Assembly: GCA_947466965.1 (NCBI GenBank)
Contig: CANIFU010000002.1
Location: 107,209-171,208, forward strand
DNA: 64,000 nucleotides
Source: Bacteroidota bacterium
GTDB lineage: Bacteria > Bacteroidota > Bacteroidia > 2-12-FULL-35-15
Direction of reading: 5' to 3'
Translations under genes and position numbers: made by a program
Shown: piece by piece, positions 43,154 to 52,176 of the stretch
Layout of the letters: the number at the start of each line of letters is the position of its first letter
Position numbering within the stretch: the first letter of the stretch is position 1
The notes under the pieces: model-generated
What the model saw: the letters and a program-made list of their open reading frames with translations, nothing else
The model's database searches: none
Told to the model about the DNA's origin: nothing

Positions 43154-44581
43154 GTGAAAACAAAATTAACACATCCTGTTTTTAAAATCGTTTCACAATG
43201 TGCTGACGAAATGAATGTTATGGCCTATGTTATTGGTGGCTGGGTTCGGGACCTGCATCTCAATCGTCCTTGTAAAGATATTGATATTGTTGCCATCGGA
43301 CCAGAAAACGAAGAACGAAAGATTGGCATCGAATTAGCCAATGCTGTTGCAAAAAAGTTAGGAAATAAATTCCATGTAAATATTTATAAAAGTTTTGGTA
43401 CAGCTCAAATCGTTTTCGAAGACTATGACATTGAATTTGTTGGAGCAAGAAAAGAATCCTACCGATCAGAAAGTCGAAATCCAATTGTAGAAAACGGAAC
43501 ATTAGAAGACGATCAGAACCGCAGGGACTTTACTATCAATGCGCTAGCAATTGCTCTCAATTCCAACAACTATGGCGAATTACTTGATCCGTTTGATGGA
43601 ATAAAAGATATGCATTCAAAGGTTATTCGCACACCACTTAATCCTGATATTACGTATTCGGATGACCCACTCAGAATGATGCGTGCCATTAGATTTGCAA
43701 CACAATTGGATTATACGATTGAAGAAAAATCACTAATAAGCATTGAGAAGAATAAAGAACGCATAAAGATCATTTCGAAAGAACGAATCAGCGATGAACT
43801 CAATAAGATTATTTTGGCAAAAACACCATCCATCGGATTTAAATTATTGTTTGAAACGGGCTTGTTACATATTATTTTTCCTGAAATGGTAGCTTTGTAT
43901 GGTGTTGAAATCCGAAATGGCAAATCACATAAAGATAATTTCTACCATACCCTTGAAGTGTTGGATAATATATGTAAAACTACGGATGACCTTTGGCTCA
44001 GATGGGCTGCCATTTTACATGATATTGCCAAACCCCCTACAAAAAGATTTGAGCCTGAACATGGCTGGACCTTTCATGGACATGAAGATAAAGGTTCACG
44101 AATGGTTCCCAAAATTTTCGAGCAATTAAAACTACCGCTGAATGAAAAGATGAAATATGTGCAGAAATTAGTTTTACTGCATTTACGTCCTATCGTTCTT
44201 GCAAAAAATGATATTACAGATAGCGCAGTTCGAAGATTATTATTTGAAGCAGGTGATGATATTGATGATTTAATGAAATTGTGTGAAGCTGACATTACTT
44301 CAAAAAATGAATATAAAGTTCAAAAGTATATGAAGAACTTTGAATTGGTGCGTCATAAATTAAAAGAAGTTGAAGAAAAAGACAACATACGTAATTGGCA
44401 ACCACCTATTAGCGGTGAAGATATTATGAAAACATTTAATATTCCTGCAGGAAAAGAAGTCGGAATAATTAAAAATGCTATCAGGGAAGCCATTTTAGAT
44501 GGTGTCATAAAAAACAATCATTCGGAAGCAACTGTATTTATGATTGCTGAAGGAATTAAATTAGGACTAAAAAGCACATAA
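43154..44581 (+). CDS. cca: tRNA CCA nucleotidyltransferase with HD domain
   Basis: 475 residues from a GTG start. Nucleotidyltransferase head 'IGGWVRDLHLNRPCKDIDIV' (GGxVRD and DxD), 'RNRRDFTINALAI'-type motif and 'DDPLRMMRAIRFATQL'. The HD region has 'LLHIIFPE', 'HKDNFYHTLEVLDNI' and 'ILHDIAKPPTKRF'. It adds or repairs the 3'-CCA of tRNA. Length and HD domain match Bacteroidota class II enzymes. Likely co-transcribed with tsaC. Confidence 0.93.
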   Translation: MKTKLTHPVFKIVSQCADEMNVMAYVIGGWVRDLHLNRPCKDIDIVAIGPENEERKIGIELANAVAKKLGNKFHVNIYKSFGTAQIVFEDYDIEFVGARKESYRSESRNPIVENGTLEDDQNRRDFTINALAIALNSNNYGELLDPFDGIKDMHSKVIRTPLNPDITYSDDPLRMMRAIRFATQLDYTIEEKSLISIEKNKERIKIISKERISDELNKIILAKTPSIGFKLLFETGLLHIIFPEMVALYGVEIRNGKSHKDNFYHTLEVLDNICKTTDDLWLRWAAILHDIAKPPTKRFEPEHGWTFHGHEDKGSRMVPKIFEQLKLPLNEKMKYVQKLVLLHLRPIVLAKNDITDSAVRRLLFEAGDDIDDLMKLCEADITSKNEYKVQKYMKNFELVRHKLKEVEEKDNIRNWQPPISGEDIMKTFNIPAGKEVGIIKNAIREAILDGVIKNNHSEATVFMIAEGIKLGLKST

Positions 44582-44646
44582 TTTCTAAATCATTTTCAAT
44601 AGACTATTTTAAATAAATAATTAACAAAAAATAAAGCAATAATTCG

Positions 44647-44654
44647 TATTTTTG
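44647..44654 (+). promoter_or_regulatory. -7 box upstream of the acidic-tailed protein
   Basis: TATTTTTG, exact TAnnTTTG, 68 nt before the ATG at 44723. No obvious -33 TTG. Confidence 0.35.
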
Positions 44655-44722
44655 AAATCAAAAACTGGCAAACATTTAACAACCAGTAAAAAATTTACTA
44701 ATATAAAAAAGGAACTAATAGT

Positions 44723-45382
44723 ATGGCTGTTTATCGCTTTCGGGTTACATTTGAAGATAACGAAGAAGTCTATCGTGAAATAGAAATAAAATCAGCTCAA
44801 AACTTTGAGGATTTTCACAATATCATTATTCATTCAATTGGTTTTGATAATTTGCATGATGCCTCTTTTTTTATAAGCGATGATTTATGGAGAAAAGGTG
44901 AGGAAATTGGACTAATTCCGCTAGCTGAAGATGAAGTTGAAAGAAGAAAAAGAAGAGAAATCCCCATAAAAAAACAAATGAATAAATGCAAAATGGCATC
45001 ATTAATCGATGATCCGCATCAAAAATTTGTTTATGTATATGATCCGAAAACAAGCTGGACATTCATGATTGAATTGGTAAAAATATTATTAGATGACCCT
45101 AAGGGGACATTTCCTAAGTGTATTAAATCAATTGGAGAAGCGCCCAAACAGCACAATACAGCTTCTAAAGTTGTTGCTGTTGAAGATGATGAAGATTTTG
45201 ATGATGATGAACCACACCTGGATGATGATGCATATGCTAATGCACATGGTGAGGATGAAACTTCTTTATTAGAGGGTGAAGAAGGAGAAGAAGAAGAATC
45301 CGAAGATGAAGCACATGTTGAGGATGAATCTCATGATGAAGATGCGCATGATCCAGGTGAATTCGAAGAAGAGGATCACTAA
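44723..45382 (+). CDS. pRiA4b ORF-3-like protein with acidic tail
   Basis: 219 residues. The first 150 residues resemble the plasmid pRiA4b ORF-3/IS1096 TnpR-like family ('YRFRVTFEDNEEVYREIEIK', 'FHNIIIHSIGFDNLHDASFF', 'FVYVYDPKTSWTFMIELVKI'). The last 65 are nearly all Asp/Glu with several His ('DDDEPHLDDDAYANAHGEDE' and on). Despite the family name there is no transposon around it; it sits among tRNA-modification genes. Function unknown; the acidic tail may bind metal or basic proteins. Confidence 0.8.
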   Translation: MAVYRFRVTFEDNEEVYREIEIKSAQNFEDFHNIIIHSIGFDNLHDASFFISDDLWRKGEEIGLIPLAEDEVERRKRREIPIKKQMNKCKMASLIDDPHQKFVYVYDPKTSWTFMIELVKILLDDPKGTFPKCIKSIGEAPKQHNTASKVVAVEDDEDFDDDEPHLDDDAYANAHGEDETSLLEGEEGEEEESEDEAHVEDESHDEDAHDPGEFEEEDH

Positions 45383-45429
45383 ATTTCTTTTATACCTCAA
45401 TTAAATTTTTCTTATCCATAGGGCAAAAA

Positions 45430-46332
45430 ATGTCAGATAAAACCTTAATTGTACTGATAGGTCCTACAGCAATAGGTAAAACAACTGCAAGTATTCAGAT
45501 TGCAAAGATATTATCCTGCCCTATTATTTCTGCAGACTCTCGCCAATTTTTCAAAGAAATGAGCATCGGTACCGCCAAACCGAACAAAGAAGAAATGCAT
45601 GGAGTAACCCACTTCATGATTGATTCACATTCAATTTTTGATGACATAAATGTTGGCAAATTTGAAACAGAGGTTATTGCTCTTTTAGAAACACTCCATC
45701 AAACAAATAAAACAGTTATTCTTGTTGGTGGTTCAGGACTTTATATTGATGCTGTGTGTAAAGGGTTTGACGAATTACCTGAAGCCAATATCAATATACG
45801 TAACCAAATTACTTTATTACTTGAGGAAAAAGGAATTGAATCACTTCAATTATTATTGAAAGAATTGGATCCCGCTTATTACTTGAAAGTAGATCTTCTA
45901 AATCCACAACGAATAAGCCGAGCTCTTGAAGTATGCTTGTCAACCGGTAAAACCTATTCTGAACTTCGAGAAGGAAATATAAAAAAGCGAAATTTTAAGA
46001 TTATAAAAATTGGATTGAATACTTCCCGTGAATTAGTATACAATCGTATAAATAGGCGTGTGGATGAAATGATGGAAGCCGGTTTGTTAGAGGAAGTGAA
46101 AATGCTGCAACCACACAAACATTTAAATGCACTTCAAACCGTCGGTTACAGTGAATTGTTTGACTATCTAGAAAATAAAGTAGATTTAAAAACAGCAGTA
46201 GAATCTATCAAACAAAATTCACGAAAATTTGCAAAAAGACAACTGACCTGGTTTCGTAGAGATGAGGGAATTAAGTGGTTTGAACCGAACGCAATTCCTG
46301 AAATATTACATTTTTTGAAAACACAGCTCTAA
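45430..46332 (+). CDS. miaA: tRNA dimethylallyltransferase
   Basis: 300 residues. P-loop GPTAIGKT, 'ISADSRQFFKEMSIGTAKP', 'VGGSGLYIDAVCKGFDELP' and 'LQTVGYSELFDYLENK' followed by 'RQLTWFRRD' are MiaA signatures. It puts the dimethylallyl group on A37 of tRNAs reading U-starting codons. Third tRNA enzyme in this stretch after tsaC and cca. Confidence 0.95.
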   Translation: MSDKTLIVLIGPTAIGKTTASIQIAKILSCPIISADSRQFFKEMSIGTAKPNKEEMHGVTHFMIDSHSIFDDINVGKFETEVIALLETLHQTNKTVILVGGSGLYIDAVCKGFDELPEANINIRNQITLLLEEKGIESLQLLLKELDPAYYLKVDLLNPQRISRALEVCLSTGKTYSELREGNIKKRNFKIIKIGLNTSRELVYNRINRRVDEMMEAGLLEEVKMLQPHKHLNALQTVGYSELFDYLENKVDLKTAVESIKQNSRKFAKRQLTWFRRDEGIKWFEPNAIPEILHFLKTQL

Positions 46333-46398
46333 TTGTCCTTTTTTTCGGAAAAGTTCTGTGAAAATGATTACGACTAAAATATCAGTTATACACTGAAA

Positions 46399-47643
46399 AT
46401 GATTAACACAATAAAGGAATATACAAAACTCAACAAAACACTGCTCAACATAATTACTGTTGAATTTTTTGTGCAGCTAATCAATGTTCTTTTTGTAGCA
46501 ATTCTTCCGCTATATATGAAATCTGAAGGTTATAGCGATTCTCAATACGCACACTTCACCTCCTATCGTTATTTCGGAATGCTTGCTTTAGCTCTGTTTC
46601 TAGGAATGTTTATAAAAGGGCGGAAAATATTACCCATGTTTTACATTGCAGCTATTGGCGTTCCTCTATTTGCTGTACTTATCATAATTGGTGTTCAACT
46701 TCATTCAACTTCTTTATTACTCATTTCACATTTATTATGGGGAACAGCATATACATTTATTCAAATTCCGATTTTGCCCTACATAATGCGTAATGCTCCA
46801 AAAGATCAGCAAACAAGGGCAATTACACTCAACTTTGCAACATGGAGCATGGCTACTATTGTTGGTAGCTTTTTAGTAGCAATATTCAACGGAATAAATC
46901 CAGACTTATTTACGGAGCGGAATTTATTATTTGTTATTTCTATTTTATGTTTTTCAGGAATATATTTTGTGATGAAGATGGAAAAGAATGAAAACGTTCC
47001 GATCTTACAAAAGAGCAGGACAAACTTAAAAGATTACGATTGGATCATAATTATGAAAGCGCTAGTGCCAACAATGATCATTGCTATCGGAGCAGGTTTT
47101 ACTATTCCTTTTATGAGTTTGTTTTTTTCGAATGTTCACAATATGAGTACGGCATTTTTTTCTACATTAAACCTTATCACAGCCATCGCTGTTACAATTG
47201 TTGCCATTTATATTCCAGTTTTAAAAGAACGTTATGGATACCATAAAACCATTCCAATTACTCAATCTTTTGCTATTATTGCATTAATAATAATGGCGAC
47301 AACACAATATTATAGTCACCTTAATTTTGCAATCATCGTTGCTTCAGTTTCTTATTTATTTCGACAACCATTAATGAGCGCAGCGGTTCCAATGACTTCA
47401 GAAATTACGATGAAATATGTAGGCGAAAGAAACAGAGAAATGGTGAGTGCATTAACATCAGCAATCTGGTCTGGTTCAGCTTATTTTAGTGCTGTAGGTT
47501 TTGGAGTTTTACGCCATATGAATGTTGAATATGTAAATATTTTTTGGATTACATCAGGGATGTATTGCATTGGAGTAGTTCTATATATTATGCTTATCCG
47601 CGATTATACCTTCAGAGAAAAATCAGGATTAATTAGTAATTAA
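46399..47643 (+). CDS. Major facilitator superfamily transporter
   Basis: 414 residues, twelve predicted membrane helices in two halves with a cytoplasmic loop at about 200-215. 'YRYFGMLALALFLGMFIKGR' occupies the usual loop 2-3 position. Substrate not predictable. The stop is two bases from the convergent DUF2279 gene stop, with no terminator hairpin between. Confidence 0.85.
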   Translation: MINTIKEYTKLNKTLLNIITVEFFVQLINVLFVAILPLYMKSEGYSDSQYAHFTSYRYFGMLALALFLGMFIKGRKILPMFYIAAIGVPLFAVLIIIGVQLHSTSLLLISHLLWGTAYTFIQIPILPYIMRNAPKDQQTRAITLNFATWSMATIVGSFLVAIFNGINPDLFTERNLLFVISILCFSGIYFVMKMEKNENVPILQKSRTNLKDYDWIIIMKALVPTMIIAIGAGFTIPFMSLFFSNVHNMSTAFFSTLNLITAIAVTIVAIYIPVLKERYGYHKTIPITQSFAIIALIIMATTQYYSHLNFAIIVASVSYLFRQPLMSAAVPMTSEITMKYVGERNREMVSALTSAIWSGSAYFSAVGFGVLRHMNVEYVNIFWITSGMYCIGVVLYIMLIRDYTFREKSGLISN

Positions 47644-47644
47644 C

Positions 47645-48613
47645 TCAAAATCCAAGCAAAATACCTTTTACTCCTTTTTCGCTAAACATTATAGTTGGAG
47701 CAGGAATTTTAAGAAATCCGATGGAATAAAAAACTGTTGTTAAGAATTTAGATTTTGTTTTTAAACGTGTTAAATCCACATCAAGAGATAAATAAAATTG
47801 CCTGTACCGTTCATGATTAATTTGAAAACCATTACCATCAATAAATGGTGGATTGTACATTCCTCCTGTCATTCCATTGGCGCCATATCCAAAAGCGAAG
47901 TTTAACCATTTTGGAAATTTACTTGTATTAGACATAAATGAATAAGGATTTACTGAAAGCCAATATGTTTGTCCATTATAATCTTTAAGTATATTTTCTT
48001 GAAGTGTATTACCTAAGATATTAGGACGAAATTGAGCATATTCACTTTGCTGAAAAGAATATTTAAGAACAAAGCGTTGCTCGTTCCAAGCCAACTCTTG
48101 TAGAACGCAAAGCAATGAACCACCAGTATTGGTTGTAAAATCTCCAATAGAAAAGCCCCATTCAGAAGAATTACCATCCAATATCTCTATGGTGCTTTGA
48201 TAAACAGACCCCAACATCCCACCAAACCAAATTGATTTTTTTCGCTCCACGCCACTCCATTTGAATAAACGAACCCCTACTCTTCCAATATAGTATGATG
48301 TTGTTAGGTGCCCAACTTTATCAACCTGAAGCCATTCTTCATTATCATTAAAAAAATGAAAAGCAGAACGAGGATAATTTTTATACCACAATTCATTTAA
48401 AAAAATTAATGAACTTCCATATAATACGACTTCTGTTCCGGCAACAATGCCTAGCCTTTTTTTATTAATTATAGAAACTGTTTGGGAAGAATCCGTTTGA
48501 GCAAAAGATGGAATGCTTATGAAGTAATAGCAAAGTAAAGAAATTAAATTATTTTTTTTTTTGAATAAATTCACCCTTAAAGATAATAAAGATTTATTTG
48601 TTAATTCAGCCAC
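47645..48613 (-). CDS. DUF2279-family outer-membrane-associated protein
   Basis: 322 residues. A hydrophobic signal segment (LISLLCYYFISIPSFAQ) lies at 23-39, so a GTG at 48574 may be the real start (VNLFKKKNN...). 'FNDNEEWLQVDKVGHLTTSY' and 'WFGGMLGSVYQSTIEILDG' match DUF2279, a family predicted to sit in the periplasm or outer membrane. The C-terminus ends 'KGVKGILLGF', a barrel-like end. Function unknown. Confidence 0.78.
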   Translation of the reverse strand: MAELTNKSLLSLRVNLFKKKNNLISLLCYYFISIPSFAQTDSSQTVSIINKKRLGIVAGTEVVLYGSSLIFLNELWYKNYPRSAFHFFNDNEEWLQVDKVGHLTTSYYIGRVGVRLFKWSGVERKKSIWFGGMLGSVYQSTIEILDGNSSEWGFSIGDFTTNTGGSLLCVLQELAWNEQRFVLKYSFQQSEYAQFRPNILGNTLQENILKDYNGQTYWLSVNPYSFMSNTSKFPKWLNFAFGYGANGMTGGMYNPPFIDGNGFQINHERYRQFYLSLDVDLTRLKTKSKFLTTVFYSIGFLKIPAPTIMFSEKGVKGILLGF

Positions 48614-48673
48614 AACAGAATCAAAAAAGAATTCGACTGATCAATTAATTCTTAAACATGTATGAACAGTGAA

Positions 48674-49840
48674 TTATTCTTGTCTGAAATAGCTCAAAGC
48701 AGAAAGATCGACCAAATGTACATTCTGATAATAAAAATTCAAAATGTCTTTATACGATTTATTAAGGTACGCCATATGCATTGCCCCTTCTTGGCAAAGA
48801 CCAACCCCATGCCCATACCCTCTGCCGTTAAAATAAATGTATTCTCCTTGCTGATCGATTGAAAAATAAGTAGATTTTAATTGAAAATCTGCTCGGATTG
48901 TTTTAAGAGGAATTTTAAGATCCTTATCAGTAAAATAAATTGATCGGCCATTTGGCTGTGAAAACGAGGTGGCATCATTCAATTTCAAACTATCGTCAAC
49001 GGGATATTTGTGCTTTAATTGCAAATATGCACGCCAATCTTCTAATGGGATATTTCGTTTCCAATTGGCATGTGTCTGATGGATACAAAATGTATCTTTT
49101 ACAGATTTTAAATAGCTGGTAGACATAGACCAAACATCTTGTGATGCAACAGTTTGTCCTCCACAATTAGAATGAAAAGCAGCAGTAATAAGATTAAGAT
49201 CATTATCCACTACAACTAAGCCTTTTGTTTCAGAAACACCTTTCCTAACATCTGCAACGGAAGTTCTGCTTAAATAAGCCTGACAATGAACATCGTCACA
49301 CACCTGAAACCCTTCAGGAGTATGCCTTGTAATATGTGCCAATAAATAGGTTCTGCATAAAATAGATTGAAGCTTATAATATTCTAAACTTGTCCGGGTT
49401 CCCGATTCAGACTCTACCACTCCAGCAATGTATTTTTCAATCTCTACTTTATTAATAAGTAAAAACTGATTTTTATCGGATGTAAGTTCAACGGATAAAT
49501 TATCCTCATATGTTCGAACTTTCCCTTCAGGCAAAACGGATTTTATTTTAAAAGCGCCATCTGCTTGTTTCGAAATCATTTTGAGAGAAGCATATTTACC
49601 TATCGTTTTTTCAAATGTTTTTAAAATAATAGAATCGTTTTCAATAGTCATTTGAAAAATCCCTGGAATATCGCTGTTAGTAAGAAGAATACCATCACCA
49701 TACACATCGTAATTTCCTATAATAGGAGAAAATATAAAGGATTTTATCACCTTCGTTGTAAGAATTCTAACATTTATAGAAGCAGCATTAACCAACGAAC
49801 TAACTATTAGTAAAAGAAGAATAAAATTGTATTTTTTCAT
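48674..49840 (-). CDS. SpoIID/LytB-domain protein
   Basis: 388 residues with a signal peptide (MKKYNFILLLLIVSSLVNAA). SpoIID domain: 'IEKYIAGVVESESGTRTSLE', 'YLLAHITRHTPEGFQVCDDV', 'HSNCGGQTVASQDVWS' and 'GRGYGHGVGLCQEGAMHMAY'. SpoIID is a lytic transglycosylase acting on denuded peptidoglycan glycan strands; non-sporulating Bacteroidota carry homologues probably used in wall remodelling. It lies 30 nt after lpxB on the same strand. Confidence 0.9.
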   Translation of the reverse strand: MKKYNFILLLLIVSSLVNAASINVRILTTKVIKSFIFSPIIGNYDVYGDGILLTNSDIPGIFQMTIENDSIILKTFEKTIGKYASLKMISKQADGAFKIKSVLPEGKVRTYEDNLSVELTSDKNQFLLINKVEIEKYIAGVVESESGTRTSLEYYKLQSILCRTYLLAHITRHTPEGFQVCDDVHCQAYLSRTSVADVRKGVSETKGLVVVDNDLNLITAAFHSNCGGQTVASQDVWSMSTSYLKSVKDTFCIHQTHANWKRNIPLEDWRAYLQLKHKYPVDDSLKLNDATSFSQPNGRSIYFTDKDLKIPLKTIRADFQLKSTYFSIDQQGEYIYFNGRGYGHGVGLCQEGAMHMAYLNKSYKDILNFYYQNVHLVDLSALSYFRQE

Positions 49841-49870
49841 TTAATTTTGAAAGAGTTAAGAAATATGCGG

Positions 49871-50986
49871 TTAATCCTTGGAAAGATCATTTGTTAAATA
49901 TTTGATCATCAGTTCAGCCGTTTTTTGGGATGCTCCAGATCCACCTAATTTTTCCTTCAATTCCAAATAGTCAGCCAATAATTTATTTCTAGTTCCAGAT
50001 TGAAATAATTTATCAAGTTCAACTTTTAAATTTTTTTCATTGAGTTCATCCTGAATCAACTCTTTTACAATCTCCTTATCCATTATAAGGTTCACCAGTG
50101 AAATGTATTTTACTTTGATTAATTGTTTTGCAATCGCATAGGAAATTTTTCCACCCTTATAACAAACAACTTCAGGTACACCAAACAAAGCTGTTTCCAA
50201 GGTTGCTGTGCCTGAAGTAACAAGAGCAGCTTGTGACATTTGAAGTAGTTGATAGGTTTTTCCAAATACTATTTTAATATTTTCATCAAAGAAAAAAGTA
50301 TTATAATATTCTTTTGTCTGCGAAGGAGCACCAGCCACTACAAAAAGATAGTCAGGATAATGAACACGCATCGATAACATTAATGGAAGCATTGAAGCAA
50401 TCTCTTGTTTTCTACTTCCTGGTAAAAGCGCTATTATTGGTTTGGTAATTTCCAAGTCTAACGAATCAGTTTCATTTGCATAGTTAGTAACAGCATCTAA
50501 TAAGGGATGGCCAACAAAATCTACCTTGTAATCAAAACGCTGATAAAATTCTTTCTCGAAGGGTAGAATAACAAACATTTTATCAACAATCTTTTTAATT
50601 TTATTAACGCGTGATTGTTTCCACGCCCATACTTGTGGAGAAATATAATAGAATACTTTTATCCCATTGGCATTTGCAAATTCTGCAATGCGTAAATTAA
50701 AACCAGGATAATCGACGAGTATCAATACATCCGGTTTGTATTTCAAAATATCAGATTTACAAAAATTAATGTTTTTGAAAATAGTACGAATATTCATCAA
50801 CACTTCCGTGAATCCCATAAAAGCAAGATCACGAAAATGTTTTACAATTTCTGCACCCTGCTCTTTCATTAGATCACCACCCCAACAGCGGAATGAGGCA
50901 TTAGCATCCAACGCTTTTAATGATTTAATCAGATTAGATGCATGTAGATCACCTGAAGCCTCTCCAGCAATAATGTAGTAGTTCAT
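49871..50986 (-). CDS. lpxB: Lipid-A-disaccharide synthase
   Basis: 371 residues, GT19 family. 'MNYYIIAGEASGDLHASNLI', 'FMGFTEVLMNI', 'VDYPGFNLRIAEFA', 'YYISPQVWAWKQSRVNKIKK' and 'LLPGSRKQEI' are LpxB signatures. It forms the beta-1,6 disaccharide of lipid A on the cytoplasmic face of the inner membrane. Start ATG abuts the stop of the upstream small membrane protein; surE is next upstream. Confidence 0.95.
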   Translation of the reverse strand: MNYYIIAGEASGDLHASNLIKSLKALDANASFRCWGGDLMKEQGAEIVKHFRDLAFMGFTEVLMNIRTIFKNINFCKSDILKYKPDVLILVDYPGFNLRIAEFANANGIKVFYYISPQVWAWKQSRVNKIKKIVDKMFVILPFEKEFYQRFDYKVDFVGHPLLDAVTNYANETDSLDLEITKPIIALLPGSRKQEIASMLPLMLSMRVHYPDYLFVVAGAPSQTKEYYNTFFFDENIKIVFGKTYQLLQMSQAALVTSGTATLETALFGVPEVVCYKGGKISYAIAKQLIKVKYISLVNLIMDKEIVKELIQDELNEKNLKVELDKLFQSGTRNKLLADYLELKEKLGGSGASQKTAELMIKYLTNDLSKD

Positions 50987-51262
50987 TTAACCGATCCTTA
51001 AGTAATTAGTAAAAAAACTTAAAACAACAACAATACCAGCCCATACAAAAGTGGAAATAAGCACACCTTTAAGACCATTGAATTTTTCTCTTTTCTGATA
51101 AAAATAAAAAGGTATCAGATTACTGGCAACACACAAACTCACATTCATACTTCTTAACCCCGTATCATATACAAAAAAATAATATAGGATATATACAAGA
51201 ATTGGAGTAAAAAAACCGATTATAAGTCCTAGCCAAGTTTGATCCCAATTAAAATATTTCAT
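50987..51262 (-). CDS. Small membrane protein between surE and lpxB
   Basis: 91 residues with three predicted membrane helices ('LGLIIGFFTPILVYILYYFF', 'SLCVASNLIPFYFY', 'VLISTFVWAGIVVVLSFFTN'). It begins 11 nt after surE and ends directly at the lpxB start, so the three genes are one operon. A protein of this type between surE and lpxB recurs in Bacteroidota as I remember it; the function is unknown, perhaps related to lipid A or envelope assembly. Confidence 0.7.
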   Translation of the reverse strand: MKYFNWDQTWLGLIIGFFTPILVYILYYFFVYDTGLRSMNVSLCVASNLIPFYFYQKREKFNGLKGVLISTFVWAGIVVVLSFFTNYLRIG

Positions 51263-51273
51263 TCATTTAAATT

Positions 51274-52047
51274 TTAAAATTTCCATTTAGCAATATACTT
51301 AATCGAATCATGGGCGGTCAAATCGAATTGTGTCGGAACAATAGATACATATTGATTCTCTAATGCCCAAACATCAGTATCTTTTTTGCCTTTGTCATAA
51401 TTTTCAAATCTTCCAGTAAGCCAGAAATATGATTTTCCTGAAGGATCTTTTCTTTCATCCAGTTCCTCGATCCAATTTGCTTTTGCTTGTCGACAAACTT
51501 TGATACCTTTTATATCACTATATTTAACTTTAGGAATATTCACATTCAGGCAAACACCTTTTGGCAAACCTTTTTCGAGGACTTGTTTGGCAATTTTTTT
51601 CACAATTTTTTTTGAAGCGGAAAAATCAGCATCTATAGATTCGTTTAGCAACGAAAATCCAATTGAAGGAATACTTTCAATTGCCCCTTCAACAGCGGCA
51701 GACATCGTACCTGAATAAATGACATTGATAGACATATTCGAGCCATGATTAATACCAGAAACAACAAGATCTGGTTTTGTTTTTAAAATCTTATTGATCG
51801 CAATTTTTACGCAATCAACAGGCGTTCCAGAGCAACTGTATTCTTCTTTAACGCCATAAATAGCAACTTTATTTATCCGCAATGTCGAATTAATAGTAAT
51901 GGCATGTCCCATTCCAGATTGAGGTTTATCGGGAGCAACCACTACCACATCTCCTAATGTTTTCATTACTTCTACTAGGGTTGCAATACCTGGAGCAGTT
52001 ATACCATCATCGTTTGTAACAAGAATTAAAGGTCGTTTTGTTTTCAT
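51274..52047 (-). CDS. surE: 5'/3'-nucleotidase SurE
   Basis: 257 residues. 'ILVTNDDGITAPGIATLVEV' with the metal-binding Asp pair, 'SGTPVDCVKIAIN', 'VVSGINHGSNMSINVIYSGT' with Asn and Ser, all family signatures. It dephosphorylates nucleoside monophosphates under stress or stationary phase. First gene of surE-small protein-lpxB. Confidence 0.95.
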   Translation of the reverse strand: MKTKRPLILVTNDDGITAPGIATLVEVMKTLGDVVVVAPDKPQSGMGHAITINSTLRINKVAIYGVKEEYSCSGTPVDCVKIAINKILKTKPDLVVSGINHGSNMSINVIYSGTMSAAVEGAIESIPSIGFSLLNESIDADFSASKKIVKKIAKQVLEKGLPKGVCLNVNIPKVKYSDIKGIKVCRQAKANWIEELDERKDPSGKSYFWLTGRFENYDKGKKDTDVWALENQYVSIVPTQFDLTAHDSIKYIAKWKF

Positions 52048-52161
52048 AGTTACAAAAATAGTTCAGTAATCTCAATGGAAGATGGTAAAATAAAATATTG
52101 CATCCACATTTAATTGTTGATAAAACCGCCAAAGATCATATCATAAGACTTTCTAAATACG

Positions 52162-52169
52162 TAATTTTG
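52162..52169 (+). promoter_or_regulatory. -7 box abutting the FAD protein gene
   Basis: TAATTTTG, exact TAnnTTTG, only 7 nt before the ATG, implying a leaderless or nearly leaderless mRNA. Confidence 0.45.
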
Positions 52170-52176
52170 CAACTCA

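Noticed and set aside
44723-45382. Mobile element
   Set aside because: Only the family name points to plasmids; no transposase, inverted repeats or att-like sites are around it.
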